The notes beneath the pieces were generated by a model that saw nothing but the letters and a program-made list of their open reading frames with translations, had not been told where the DNA came from and did no database searches. Positions 17,596-26,314 of a stretch of DNA of 64,000 nt are shown piece by piece. The first letter of the stretch is position 1, and the number at the start of each line of letters is the position of its first letter. A program made the position numbers and the translations under genes. The stretch comes from CADCWN01 sp046328475. GTDB lineage: Bacteria > Chloroflexota > Chloroflexia > Thermomicrobiales > CADCWN01. The DNA lies in the NCBI GenBank assembly GCA_046328475.1, contig JAXLWN010000022.1, forward strand, positions 29,528 through 93,527, in the 5' to 3' direction.

Positions 17596-18781
17596 AGCGT
17601 ATCGCCTGCTTCACGCCCCTGCCGCCAAGCCCGAGCGGCATCGCGCAGTACAGCGCCGAACTCCTGCCCTTCCTTGCCCACGACTACGCCATCGATGCGG
17701 TCATCGCCGATGGCGCGGCAGTGCCCGATACTCTGGCGGGCATCGGCATATTGCGGGCAGGTCAACTGCCAATGCCAGAGGCATACGCCGCGCGCATCTA
17801 TCAAGTTGGCAACAGCCCCGACCACGCCTCCATCCTCGACCGAGCCGAGCGCGAGCCGGGTATCTGCGTGCTGCACGACGTAACGTTGCAGCATCTCCAG
17901 GCCTGGCGCGCGTTGCAGGGCGGTCCAATAGCCGCAGCCGAGTATCGCGCCGAAATGGCGCACCGTTACGGCGCGGTCGGTGCGACGGCTGCAGAAGACC
18001 TCTTGCACAATCGTCAGCCAGCCGTCCCCTACGCGGCGATCCCGCTCTGCGAGCGCGTCGTGGAGCGCAGTCTGCGACAATCGTCCACAGCCATTATGCG
18101 CGCGACCTGGTGCTGGCGCGCTGCCCGTCTGCCCGGGTCGTCGTGGTGCCACACGGCGTGCCGATCCTCTCGATGGGCGATCGCAGCGAGGCGCGGCAGC
18201 GCCTGGGACTGCCTCTGGACACGTTGGTCGTTGCAGCGGTCGGCAACCTCATCCCCGAAAAGCGCCTGGACGTGGCTCTGCGCGCCTTCGCCCGCGCCCT
18301 TTTCGGCGTGCAGGAGGCCCTCTTTGTCGTCGCCGGTGTCGCCTCGCCGCATTACGATCCGCGCGCGATGGCTCGTGCGCACGGCCTGGAGCCGGTCATG
18401 CGCTGGCTCGGGCGCGTGGACGAGGCAACCTTCGAAACTATCCTCGTCGCCGCCGACCTCTGCGTCAACCTCCGCTGGCCGACCGGTGGCGAGACCTCGG
18501 GGAGCTTCCTGCGGATGCTGGCCGCCGGGCGACCCACGATCGTCAGCGATGTCGGTTCCTTCGCCGAGACGCCCGACGACGCCTGCTTGAACGTGCCGGT
18601 CGGCGGCGAGGAAGAAGAGGCGGCGATTGTGCGCGCCATGCTCCGCGTTGCCAACGATCCCACCTGGGCTACTGGCCTTGGTGCTCGCGCCCGCGCCTTC
18701 GCTGCCGAGGCGCATAGCTTCGAGCGCGCCGCAGGCGGATATCGCGCCGCGATCGAAGCGCTCACCAGTGAATCGGGGTAG
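17592..18781 (+). CDS. Glycosyltransferase, GT4-like (frameshifted)
   Basis: Start ATG overlaps the previous stop. The N-terminal half begins RIACFTPLPPSPSGIAQYS, the donor/acceptor domain entry of GT4 enzymes, and contains CVLHDVTLQHL. The frame changes near 18060; the other frame continues TIVHSHYARDLVLARCPSA, VVVPHGVPI, VAAVGNLIPEKRLDVAL and the donor-site region GGETSGSFLRMLAAGRPTIVS. Joined length is about 396 aa, normal for the family. It probably adds a sugar to the glycan exported by the upstream ABC pair. Confidence 0.87.
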
Positions 18782-18878
18782 AATCGAGCGGTTGCGAGGG
18801 TTCTGAGGGCCTCCCTCCCAGCCTTGGACATTGTGCGATGCGTGGCGACGGATCCATCCTTGATGTATTCGGAGTGGC

Positions 18879-20096
18879 ATGAGTCAGCGTGATGACGTTT
18901 CGCAGGAGGCCCCACGCCTCGTGCTGGGCTTGATGTCGGGCACATCGGTGGATGCGATCGATGTGGCGCTCGCGCGGATCAAGGTTGCCGAGGGTGGTGC
19001 GCGGCGACGGGTGGAGATGGTCGCGGCGGGGGAGATGCCGTTCGATCCGGCACTGCGCGCGGCGATCTTCGACTCCTTCCCGCCGAACACCGGCTCGATC
19101 CCGCGCCTTGCGCAGCTGGATGTGCTGATCGGTGAGGCGTTTGGGGCTGCGGCGCTCGAATTGCTGGCACAGGCCGGGATCGCGCCCGAAGAGGTTGACC
19201 TGATCGGCTCGCATGGGCAGACGGTCTTCCATGCGCCGCACCCGGTCGCTGGCGGCGACCTTCCGGCGGTGCCGGTCACGGTCCAGATCGGCTCGGGCGC
19301 GGTCATCGCGGCGCGCACCGGGATTACCACGGTCTATGACTTCCGCGTGGCCGATCTCGCGCTCGGCGGCGAAGGTGCGCCGCTGGTGCCCTATGTGGAC
19401 TATCTGCTGCTCGGCGATGGCGAATCGCTGGCGGTGCAGAATCTGGGCGGCATCGGCAACGTGACCGTGTTGCGGCGCGGGAGCGGCATCGAAGGGATGT
19501 TCGCGTTCGATACCGGCCCCGCCAACATGCTGATCGACGCACTGGCGGCGACGGTGACGGGTGGGCGGCTGCAGTACGACGCCGATGGGGCAATCGCGGC
19601 ATCGGGGACGCCCGTGTCGGCGCTGCTGGATGACGCGATGGAGGATCCCTACTTCGCGCGGCAGCCGCCGAAGAGCACCGGGCGCGAGGAGTTCGGCCTC
19701 CCCTATGCGCAGGAGTTCCACGCCAGGGGGCGGTCGCTCGGCCTCAGCGATGCCGATTTGCTCGCCACCGCCACGGCGCTGACTGCCCGCTCGATTGCCG
19801 ATTCCTACCGCCGCTTCGTGCTGCCGACCACGCCGCTCGACGCGGTGCTGCTCTGCGGCGGTGGGGCGCGCAACCCGACGCTGCGCCGGATGCTCGCCGA
19901 GGAGCTTGCGTCGATCCCGGTCGGTACGGTGGAGGAGCGCGGCATCCCGATCGATGCGAAGGAGGCGCTGGCCTTCGCGGTGCTCGCCTACGAGACGGCG
20001 CACGGTCGCCCGGGCTCCCTCCCGGCGACGACGGGGACCAGCCGACCGGCGATTCTCGGCTCGATCGCGCCCGGGCGAGGGTTTCGGTTGTGGTGA
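18879..20096 (+). CDS. anmK: Anhydro-N-acetylmuramic acid kinase
   Basis: 405 aa, full length. It hydrolyses and phosphorylates 1,6-anhydro-MurNAc from wall turnover to MurNAc-6-phosphate using ATP. Diagnostic stretches are LGLMSGTSVDAIDVALARI (about res. 16-34), DLIGSHGQTVFH (about 106), the conserved DFRVADLALGGEGAPLVP, VQNLGGIGNVT, FDTGPANMLID and LLCGGGARNPTLRRML. The ATG has CGGAG upstream. MurQ, the next enzyme of the pathway, is 1.3 kb downstream on the same strand, so the two form a recycling module interrupted only by a lectin-like gene on the other strand. Confidence 0.96.
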   Translation: MSQRDDVSQEAPRLVLGLMSGTSVDAIDVALARIKVAEGGARRRVEMVAAGEMPFDPALRAAIFDSFPPNTGSIPRLAQLDVLIGEAFGAAALELLAQAGIAPEEVDLIGSHGQTVFHAPHPVAGGDLPAVPVTVQIGSGAVIAARTGITTVYDFRVADLALGGEGAPLVPYVDYLLLGDGESLAVQNLGGIGNVTVLRRGSGIEGMFAFDTGPANMLIDALAATVTGGRLQYDADGAIAASGTPVSALLDDAMEDPYFARQPPKSTGREEFGLPYAQEFHARGRSLGLSDADLLATATALTARSIADSYRRFVLPTTPLDAVLLCGGGARNPTLRRMLAEELASIPVGTVEERGIPIDAKEALAFAVLAYETAHGRPGSLPATTGTSRPAILGSIAPGRGFRLW

Positions 20097-20100
20097 GTTG

Positions 20101-20147
20101 GCAGGTTGCAGGTTCCGCTAACCTGCAACCTGCCAATCTGCAACTAC
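20101..20147. terminator. Hairpin between anmK and the lectin-like gene
   Basis: GGCAGGTTGCAGGTT pairs with AACCTGCAACCTGCC around a 5-base loop, with a further CTGCAAC unit. It lies between convergent 3' ends and can act for both. No T-run follows. Confidence 0.5.
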
Positions 20148-21229
20148 CCGAATGCTTCCCAGCCGCCGAAGTCGCCGCCGGGTAGCCCTTGCCAGGTGTG
20201 GTGGAGGCGACCGTCATGGCCCCAGGCGAAGACTTCCAGGCGGCCGTTCGCGTTGCGCGCGACGACCGGGTCGTGGTTGCCGTCCCAGCTGCCGCCGAGG
20301 CTTTGCCAGGGATGGAAGGCGGCGCTCGGCGCGGTCTGCCAGCCGTGGTAGAGCGCGCCATCCTCGCCGAGGAGGAAGACTTCCAGCCGCCCGTCGGCGT
20401 TGGCGATGACCGACGGGCTGCTCGTCCAGCGCCCGTCGAAGGCTTCCCAGTGGCTGAAGTCGCCGCCGGGGGACCACTGCCAGCTATGCCATAGCAGTCC
20501 ATCCGGACCGCGCATGAAGGCTTCGAGGCGGCCATCCTGGTTGCGCTCGATGGCCGGGCGGTAGTCGGCAGTCCAGGGGCCGCCAATCGAGGTGTAGCCG
20601 CTGAAGGCACCGTTCGGCGACTCCTGCCGCGTGTGGTAGAGCTCGCCGTTGGTGCCGAGGACGAAGACCTGGAGCCTGCCATCGGCGCTCTGTGCGACGA
20701 CCGGATCGCAGTTGAGGTCCCAGAGGCCGCCGTGCAACTCGTGCCAGTCGCCGAAGGCGGCGTTGGGGCTGCCCTGCCAGGCGTGGCGCAGCACGCCATC
20801 CTCGCCGATCATGAAGACTTCGAGGCGACCGTCAGCGCCAACGCCGACGGCGGGGCGTCCAGGCCAGCCGCCGACGAAGCGGTGCCATTCGCCGAATGCG
20901 ACGCAGGCTTCGCGCTGCCAGGTGTGGTAGAGCGCGCCATCGTCGGCGCGCAGGTAGGCCTCCAGGCGACCGTCGGCGTTGCGCGCGACGGCGAGGCCAT
21001 TGGTGCCGACGGGGCCACCGACATGGCCCCAGTGTGCCCACCCGGCGATGTTCACCTCACCGACGGTGGTGCCGAGCCACTGCGAGGCCATCCGCCCGAA
21101 GCCGCCCCAGCTGTCGTCGGCGAGGTTCTGCCAGATGTGGCTGAACCCGCCATCGGGGGCCGCGATGAAGTACTCCATCCGCCCATCAACATTCTGCGCG
21201 ACTACACCCTGCTTGCGGTTCCCCATCAC
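20144..21229 (-). CDS. PLL-like beta-propeller lectin
   Basis: 361 aa made almost wholly of seven repeats of about 48 residues, each carrying NADGRLEVF (variants VDGRMEYF, ADGRLQVF, QDGRLEAF), then GEDGALYH-x-WQ and F-x-WE/HELGG. This is the pattern of the PLL family of seven-bladed propeller lectins (fucose/O-methylated sugar binders). No signal peptide or membrane segment is visible. It is complete in one frame. Its place between anmK and murQ, on the opposite strand, suggests a link to wall-derived sugars, but sugar binding is inferred only from the fold. Confidence 0.8.
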   Translation of the reverse strand: MMGNRKQGVVAQNVDGRMEYFIAAPDGGFSHIWQNLADDSWGGFGRMASQWLGTTVGEVNIAGWAHWGHVGGPVGTNGLAVARNADGRLEAYLRADDGALYHTWQREACVAFGEWHRFVGGWPGRPAVGVGADGRLEVFMIGEDGVLRHAWQGSPNAAFGDWHELHGGLWDLNCDPVVAQSADGRLQVFVLGTNGELYHTRQESPNGAFSGYTSIGGPWTADYRPAIERNQDGRLEAFMRGPDGLLWHSWQWSPGGDFSHWEAFDGRWTSSPSVIANADGRLEVFLLGEDGALYHGWQTAPSAAFHPWQSLGGSWDGNHDPVVARNANGRLEVFAWGHDGRLHHTWQGLPGGDFGGWEAFG

Positions 21230-21348
21230 TCGCCCCTACTCACTGCCTGCCGATGTGGGCCGACGCGATCGGCCCATCCTTCCCACCAACGCGCGACGGC
21301 TGGCATCCGTTTCTTGCCGAGGGCGGGTGGGCAGGCGGGCACGACCGC

Positions 21349-21354
21349 TATAAT
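21349..21354 (+). promoter_or_regulatory. -10 box of murQ
   Basis: Perfect TATAAT 27 bp upstream of the ATG at 21382. No convincing -35 hexamer is seen at 16-18 bases, so it may need an activator. Confidence 0.4.
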
Positions 21355-21381
21355 CGCCCGGACGAGATGGGAGGAAGCACC

Positions 21382-22275
21382 ATGTCTATGGAACCTGAAC
21401 TGCCGTTGACCGAGCGCCGTAATCCGCGCTCGACCGCGCTTGACCGCCTGCCGACGGGCGACATCCTGGCGCTGATGAATGATGAGGATGCGTCGGTGGC
21501 GGTGGCGGTGCGGGCGACGATCCCGCAGATCACCCGGACCGTAGATGAGCTGGCGGCGCGGATCGCGCGTGGTGGGCGGCTGCTGCTCTTCGGGGCGGGG
21601 ACCAGCGGGCGGCTGGCCGCGCTCGATGCCGCCGAGTGGCCCCCGACGTTCGGGACGCCGCCCGACCTGGCGCGGGCCTTCATCGCAGGCGGGCCATCGG
21701 CGCTGACGCGCGCGATCGAAGGCGCTGAGGACAATGCCGAGCTTGGGCGCGAGGATGCGCGGTCGGCCGGGGTGGTGGCGGATGACCTGGCGCTTGGCAT
21801 CAGCGCCAGTGGTGGTGCGCCCTACGTGGTCGGCGCGCTGGAGGAGGCGCGGGCACATGGTGCGCTCACCGTGGGGCTTGCCTGCCGACCTGGCTCGCCG
21901 ATTGAGGCGGTGGCCGACATCGCGATCGTGCCGGTGGTTGGCCCGGAGGTGATTACCGGGTCGAGCCGACTGAAGGCGGGGACGGCGCAGAAGCTGGTGC
22001 TGAACATGATCAGCACGGCGACGATGGTGCGGCTGGGGAAGGTCTATGGCAACCTGATGATCGATGTGCAGCCGACGAACGTGAAGCTGCGCGCCCGGGC
22101 GGTGCGGATCGTGCGCGAGGCGACCGGGGCGGATGCGGAGACGGCGGCGCGGGCGTTGACTGAGGGTGGGCACCCGCGCGTGGCGATCCTCATGCTTCGC
22201 CTGGGGTTGGCGCGAGAGGAAGCGGAGCGGCGGTTGGGCGAGGCGGGAGGGCTGCGGGCGGCGTTGGGGGAGTGA
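21382..22275 (+). CDS. murQ: N-acetylmuramic acid 6-phosphate etherase
   Basis: 297 aa. MurQ cleaves the lactyl ether of MurNAc-6-P to give GlcNAc-6-P and D-lactate, following AnmK. The SIS domain shows LLLFGAGTSGRLAALDAAE (about res. 68-86), the catalytic-region Glu in DAAEWPPTFG, IEGAEDN, ALGISASGGAPYVVGAL, GPEVITGSSRLKAGTAQK, and the late KVYGNLMIDVQPTN with ARALTEGGHPRVAIL. The ATG at 21382 follows GGGAGGAA; the frame opens 43 codons earlier without a ribosome site. Confidence 0.96.
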   Translation: MSMEPELPLTERRNPRSTALDRLPTGDILALMNDEDASVAVAVRATIPQITRTVDELAARIARGGRLLLFGAGTSGRLAALDAAEWPPTFGTPPDLARAFIAGGPSALTRAIEGAEDNAELGREDARSAGVVADDLALGISASGGAPYVVGALEEARAHGALTVGLACRPGSPIEAVADIAIVPVVGPEVITGSSRLKAGTAQKLVLNMISTATMVRLGKVYGNLMIDVQPTNVKLRARAVRIVREATGADAETAARALTEGGHPRVAILMLRLGLAREEAERRLGEAGGLRAALGE

Positions 22276-22281
22276 GAAGGT

Positions 22282-22575
22282 ATGCAGCTCATCGAATTCC
22301 GCGTCACCAAGGATACATTTGGCTGGCCGCATCCATTCATCCCGAACGGGACGACCGTTATCCTCCTTCAGAAAAGCAACGCCAGGGTAATGCGCTATGA
22401 AGCGCCACAACCGCCTGATGATCCATTCCCAAAGCTGGACCCTGCTGCCAACGCAGTGGATTTAGGTCCCGAGGCACTGAGGCTAGTCCTGGCACAATTC
22501 CCCGATGCTCAGTCATCGGAGAAGGATCAAGTCTTTACCTGCCCCGATGAGCTTGCCGTGAAAGCAGCCTGGTAG
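22282..22575 (+). CDS. Hypothetical 97-aa protein downstream of murQ
   Basis: Starts six bases after murQ behind GAGAAGG, so likely in its transcript. The sequence opens MQLIEFRVTKDTFGWPHPFI, has a possible small beta-sheet core (TTVILLQKSNARVM) and an acidic Pro-rich middle. Base composition is lower in GC than the neighbours, and codon use is less biased, which may mean later acquisition. I do not recognise the family and assign no function. Its stop lies 10 bases from the convergent M23 peptidase gene. Confidence 0.6.
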   Translation: MQLIEFRVTKDTFGWPHPFIPNGTTVILLQKSNARVMRYEAPQPPDDPFPKLDPAANAVDLGPEALRLVLAQFPDAQSSEKDQVFTCPDELAVKAAW

Positions 22576-22584
22576 AAGCGCTTG

Positions 22585-24090
22585 TCAACGGACGCCTGCG
22601 CCCTGGGTCCATTGCCAGGGGCTGACGGGGATGCCCTGGATGCGGACTTCCCAGTGGAGGTGGGCACCGGTGGAGAGGCCGGTGGTGCCGACGCGGCCGA
22701 TCAGGTCGCCGGTCTGCACGGTCTGGCCGACGGTGACGAGGATCGCGGACTGGTGGAAGTAGCAGGTGAGGACGCCGAGGCCGTGGTCGATGGCGGTGAA
22801 GTTGCCACGGATGGGCAGGGTGCCGGTGTAGACGACGCGGCCGGGGGCGGGGGCGACGATCGGGGCACCTTGCGGCGCGCCGATGTCGAGGCCGTTGTGC
22901 CAGGAGTTGAAGGGGCCGTCGTTGTAGGCGCGCACCTCGCCGAACTCGGTGGTGATCGGCCCCTGGGCGGGCATGATGAAGGGGCCGCTCCAGAGCGGGT
23001 TGGGCGTGTAGATCTGGTAGAGCGGGTTGACGACCTGCAGCTCGCGCTCGGCGACGGCGGGGTCGAGGAGTTCGCCCTGGTCGGGTGGGAGGTAGACGCG
23101 GTCGCGCGGGAAGTTGGTCTCCAGCACGGGGAAGGCGAGGTTGAGCGTCTTGGTGCCGGTGGTATCGCGGACCTCGACGGAGAGGGCGTGCGTGCTGACG
23201 GGGGTGTCGGGACCGAGGCCGATGAAGGCGCGGTAGTAGATGCCGCTGCCGAAGAAGGTGACGGGGCGATCGTCGAGGCGGGCGCTGAGGACGGTCAGGG
23301 GGCGGTCGGCGAAGAGTTCGGCGGTGGTGGTCTGGCCCTGGCCGGGGGTGGGGAGGGAGAGGGTCAGGCTGATGCGCGCGGGGCGAGGCCAGCCGCGCGC
23401 GACGAGGAGCTCCTGTCCGAGTGAGGCCGGGATGACTGCGTCGGTGGCCGGGTCGTACTCCAGGCGACCGCGCTCGAAGTGCTGCACGACGTGGCTGCCG
23501 TTGGGGAGTTCTTCGCTGAGGGGGTAGCCGAGGAGGCGTTCGCCATCGTTCGCCTGCCAGTAGGCGAGGAAGCCGTTGGCGAGGCTGTGGCCGGTGGCGG
23601 CGACGTAGGCGCGCTCGCTGGTCGAGGTGAACGCGGGGATGGGTGGAAAGGTCTGGCTGCCCAAGGCTTCGCGGCCGAGTTGGCCGAGCATGACCTGCCA
23701 GTTGCCGTCGCTGCCGAGGTGCAACTCGAAGCGGGCGCGGTCGAAGAGTTGCGTGGTGCGGCGCTGGCCGTCCGCGCCGCGTGCCTGGTATTCCTCGCTG
23801 AGGGGGTAGCCGAAGGTTGCTGCGCCGCCGTTGGCGAGCCAGAAGTCGCGGAAGGCACCACGCAGGTAGTGGCCGGTCTGCGCGAGGTAGTCGGTGCCCG
23901 CCGGGAGTGCGCCGGAGGGGGGCGGGGCGGACGTGGTCGGTGGGGATGGCTCGCGCCGCGCCAGTGAGGAGGCTTCGTCGTCGGCCGCAAGCAGCGGGGT
24001 GGTCAGGGCGAGGCAGAGGCCGAGCGCGAGGAGGAGCGCGCGGAGTGCCGTCGCGGGTGGGCGGGGGGCTGAGCGGTGCGTGTGTGCCAT
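22585..24090 (-). CDS. Secreted M23 metallopeptidase with two FGYPLSE repeats
   Basis: 501 aa. Signal peptide ALRALLLALGLCLALTTPLL with cleavage near AADD; Pro/Ser linker; two wall-protein-like repeats (GHYLRGAFRDFWLANGG..FGYPLSEE near 93, GHSLANGFLAYWQANDG..LLGYPLSEE near 188); a beta-rich linker; and a LytM/M23 domain with HNGLDIGAPQG (near 397), GNFTAIDHG, and HLHWEVR (near 477), giving the HxxxD and HxH zinc ligands. It should cut peptidoglycan cross-bridges outside the cell, and lies tail-to-tail with the murQ segment, matching a wall-turnover theme. Confidence 0.93.
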   Translation of the reverse strand: MAHTHRSAPRPPATALRALLLALGLCLALTTPLLAADDEASSLARREPSPPTTSAPPPSGALPAGTDYLAQTGHYLRGAFRDFWLANGGAATFGYPLSEEYQARGADGQRRTTQLFDRARFELHLGSDGNWQVMLGQLGREALGSQTFPPIPAFTSTSERAYVAATGHSLANGFLAYWQANDGERLLGYPLSEELPNGSHVVQHFERGRLEYDPATDAVIPASLGQELLVARGWPRPARISLTLSLPTPGQGQTTTAELFADRPLTVLSARLDDRPVTFFGSGIYYRAFIGLGPDTPVSTHALSVEVRDTTGTKTLNLAFPVLETNFPRDRVYLPPDQGELLDPAVAERELQVVNPLYQIYTPNPLWSGPFIMPAQGPITTEFGEVRAYNDGPFNSWHNGLDIGAPQGAPIVAPAPGRVVYTGTLPIRGNFTAIDHGLGVLTCYFHQSAILVTVGQTVQTGDLIGRVGTTGLSTGAHLHWEVRIQGIPVSPWQWTQGAGVR

Positions 24091-24338
24091 GGGTGGCGTA
24101 CTCCCTCGATGCCGGACCTATCCTTATAACGATGCTACCACGGTCTGGCTACGGTGGTGGGGCGGGACGCGCGCGGGCCGGGCGATGCGCATTCGTTCGC
24201 AGCTGGCGGAACTTTCCGCAGGAGGTGGCGTTTCTCCTGGTGTGCCGCGCGGGCATGTATCTTGCAGCGAGACAGCGGACAAGCGATAGCCCACCAAGCT
24301 TGCCTGCATTCAGCGCCGAGGCTGATAAGGAGAGTGTG

Positions 24339-25178
24339 ATGCGTTGCCCGCGCCCTGCCCTGGTTGGAATGACTGGCTCCTGGTATGCCGCGCCGCTGCG
24401 GCGTGGGCTGGTCCTGGCCCTGGTGTTGCTCGCGTTGGGGGGGCTGGCGGGGTGCAGCTTCCCGGGGTCGGCTGTGCCGACAGCTACGCCTGAGCCGACT
24501 GCTACCGGTGTCCCTGTCACGGTTGCGGCGACCGCGACGGTGGCGCAGGTGGCTGTGGCGATGCCGAGCGTTGCACCGAGCCTGCCGACTGCCACCGCGA
24601 CGATCGCCGCGACCGCGACCGTGTCGGCGACGGCGACGGTGCTGCCAACGATGACGGTGGTGCCGACGACTCGTCCGGCGACGCCGGGGACGCCTGCGAC
24701 GCCTGTGGCGTCGGCGACGCCGGTGCAGGGGGGGCCATCCCCGACGGTGTCGCCGCTGGGGGATGTGCAGGTGATCCGAGATGCGGCGCAGGCGTGCGAG
24801 TTGAGCATTCCGGCGGGCTTTGTGCCGACGAGCATACCTGGCACGTATGCCAGCGCCGATGGGCGGGTGACGATCGCGCTGCAGTCGCTCCCGGTTGCGC
24901 CGGGTGAGGGGCTGGATGACCTGGCGTTGCCGTTCATGGGGGAGTTCATCCCGACGGTGGAGGGGTATCAGCAGACGGCGATCATCCGGCTGGCGGATAA
25001 CCTGCGGATCGACTTCAGCGGGAATCGGCCTGGGCGCGGCGTGGGCACGGTCTACTTCCATCAGTTCGGGGCGACGGTCTGCGCGATGACGCTCTTCGTG
25101 GGCGAGGGGAGTTCCGTCGCGTACGATGCGTTCGCCGAGGCGCTGATCGCTGCGCTACGGCCGAAGGGGGTGGGGTAA
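24339..25178 (+). CDS. Lipoprotein with Thr/Pro/Ala-rich linker
   Basis: 279 aa. The N-terminus has a hydrophobic segment ending in the lipobox LGGLAGC (Cys about 37). About 90 residues of low-complexity Ala/Thr/Pro/Val follow, then a folded C-terminal domain of about 130 aa (QACELSIPAGFVPTSIPGTY, RIDFSGNRPGRGVGTVYFHQ, VCAMTLFVGEG) that I cannot assign. ATG at 24339 follows AAGGAG. The linker type also occurs in the YceI protein at 62.3 kb. The 24091-24338 gap to the divergent M23 gene holds both promoters, but no convincing hexamer pair. Confidence 0.75.
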   Translation: MRCPRPALVGMTGSWYAAPLRRGLVLALVLLALGGLAGCSFPGSAVPTATPEPTATGVPVTVAATATVAQVAVAMPSVAPSLPTATATIAATATVSATATVLPTMTVVPTTRPATPGTPATPVASATPVQGGPSPTVSPLGDVQVIRDAAQACELSIPAGFVPTSIPGTYASADGRVTIALQSLPVAPGEGLDDLALPFMGEFIPTVEGYQQTAIIRLADNLRIDFSGNRPGRGVGTVYFHQFGATVCAMTLFVGEGSSVAYDAFAEALIAALRPKGVG

Positions 25179-25215
25179 GTGAGTTACGTGTACGCATGTA
25201 CGCGTGTAAGTGAGT
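25179..25215. repeat. GTGAGTTACG / GTACGCGT tandem repeat
   Basis: GTGAGTTACGTGTACGCATG then GTACGCGTGTAAGTGAGTTACG. It abuts the short-form element at 25231. Confidence 0.5.
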
Positions 25216-25230
25216 TACGCGCGTACGGGG

Positions 25231-25562
25231 TGGAAAGTAGGTTTGTTTTTGCATTTTTAACTCTTCCTCTTCCTCTCCTCTGGGGTAGGGTGGGGCAAGG
25301 CAAGATCCGTGCGGTGGTGCGGAATTTTGGCGTGGGTGGGGGATGGAAAACGGTTTGATTGTCGATAGGTTGGCCCCTCAATCCCGCACGGGTGGGGACT
25401 TTAACACGGTGGTGCTGAGGGTGTGGGTGGTCATGGGCGGCCTCCGTGGGTTGGGTAAGGTGCGGCCTGGGCGGTCCGGCGCGGGGGCCGGGACGCCTTG
25501 CGGTGAAGGGCCGCTACATATACGGACCCGTCGAGGGGGCGAATCGTGCCACGGTGGGGGAA
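25231..25562 (-). mobile_element. Possible mobile element, short form (core missing)
   Basis: Flank A' (25430-25562, minus strand) and flank B' (25231-25378) match the flanks of the 11.6-12.7 kb element in the same relative order, with only about 51 bp between. After flank A' a tiny frame, MTTHTLSTTVLKSPPVRD, ends directly at flank B'. It fills most of the 25179-25761 gap, which has no other gene besides a type C repeat (25595-25668). It could be an internal deletion derivative, or the ancestral empty form. Confidence 0.4.
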
Positions 25563-25706
25563 AATGGTGGGGTGGGGTGGGGAGGGCGTGGGATGACCCC
25601 TCCCCGCCGCCTGCGGGCGGCGACCGCACCCTCCCTGCAGGAGGTACCCGCCTTGCGAGGAGAGGGTGAGGGATGCTGGGGGATGCGGGTGGCGATGGGT
25701 GGAAAA

Positions 25707-25738
25707 GAGGCGGCGCGGACATTTGTCCGCGCCGCCTC
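25707..25738 (-). terminator. Rho-independent terminator after rpmE
   Basis: GAGGCGGCGCGGACA pairs with TGTCCGCGCCGCCTC around a 2-base loop; on the minus strand it is followed by TTTTCC. It lies 24 bases past the proposed stop of L31, which supports that stop rather than a longer read-through frame. Confidence 0.75.
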
Positions 25739-25761
25739 GTGGTGTGCTTGAGTTGGGTGGG

Positions 25762-26210
25762 CTACTCGTCGGGGGTGGTGTCGGGGGTGGCGGTGTCTTC
25801 GGTGTCGGTGTCGGTGTCGGCGCGCCGGTCATGGCGGCGGCGAGGCGAGCGGCGGTTTCGCGGCTGGTGTTGACGCTGCCGCGCGAGGCGGGGGCGTCGG
25901 TGATGGCCAACTCGACCTCTTCCTCGTTGCGGCGCATCTCTTCGAGGCGACGGCGCTGTTCCAGCTTCTCTTCGCGGCGCTCGGCCTTCCTGCTGCGGCC
26001 CGGCGTCTCTTGCGCGACGGCCACGCGGCGCATGAAGCGCTCGACCTGCCCGGCGGTGTCGACGATGCGCTGCTCGCCGGTGTAGAAGGGGTGGCAGGTG
26101 GAGCAGACGTCGACCGAGAGGGTCGGCTTGGTCGAGCGGGTGGTCCAGGTGCTGCCACAGGCGCAGGTGACGGTGGCGGTGATGTAGCGGGGGTGGATGC
26201 CTTGCTTCAC
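25762..26210 (-). CDS. rpmE: Ribosomal protein L31 with long charged C-terminal extension
   Basis: The first 70 residues are L31, a zinc-binding 50S protein: MKQGIHPRY, CACGSTW, then VCSTCHPFYTGEQR (four Cys ligands). A further 70-80 residues are charged and helical (RKAERREEKLEQRRRLEEM) and then acidic. As written the frame runs on through repeats to 25431 with a Pro-rich sequence. A one-base change near 25825 instead gives ADTDTDTEDTATPDTTPDE and a stop at 25762, just before a terminator, and I prefer that. Usual L31 is about 70 aa, so the tail is unusual. Last gene of an L21-L27-L31 cluster. Confidence 0.88.
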
Positions 26211-26225
26211 GGGGGTCTCCTCATG

Positions 26226-26258
26226 GGGCGGAAGGGAGAAGGGAGAAGGGAGAAGGGG
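26226..26258. repeat. GGGAGAA tandem repeat
   Basis: GAAGGGAGAAGGGAGAAGGG in the rpmE-rpmA gap, with CCTTTCTCTCTTCTCCCCTC complementary to it at about 26286-26305. The pair can form a hairpin just after rpmA. Confidence 0.5.
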
Positions 26259-26314
26259 GAACGATGCGGTACGCTTCTGCCCCTCTCCTTTCTCTCTTCT
26301 CCCCTCACCCTTCG

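Noticed and set aside
25431..26210. 259-aa L31 extending through the repeats to 25431
   Set aside because: It would translate a terminator hairpin, a type C repeat and flank A' of the element. A one-base correction gives an acidic end just before the terminator.
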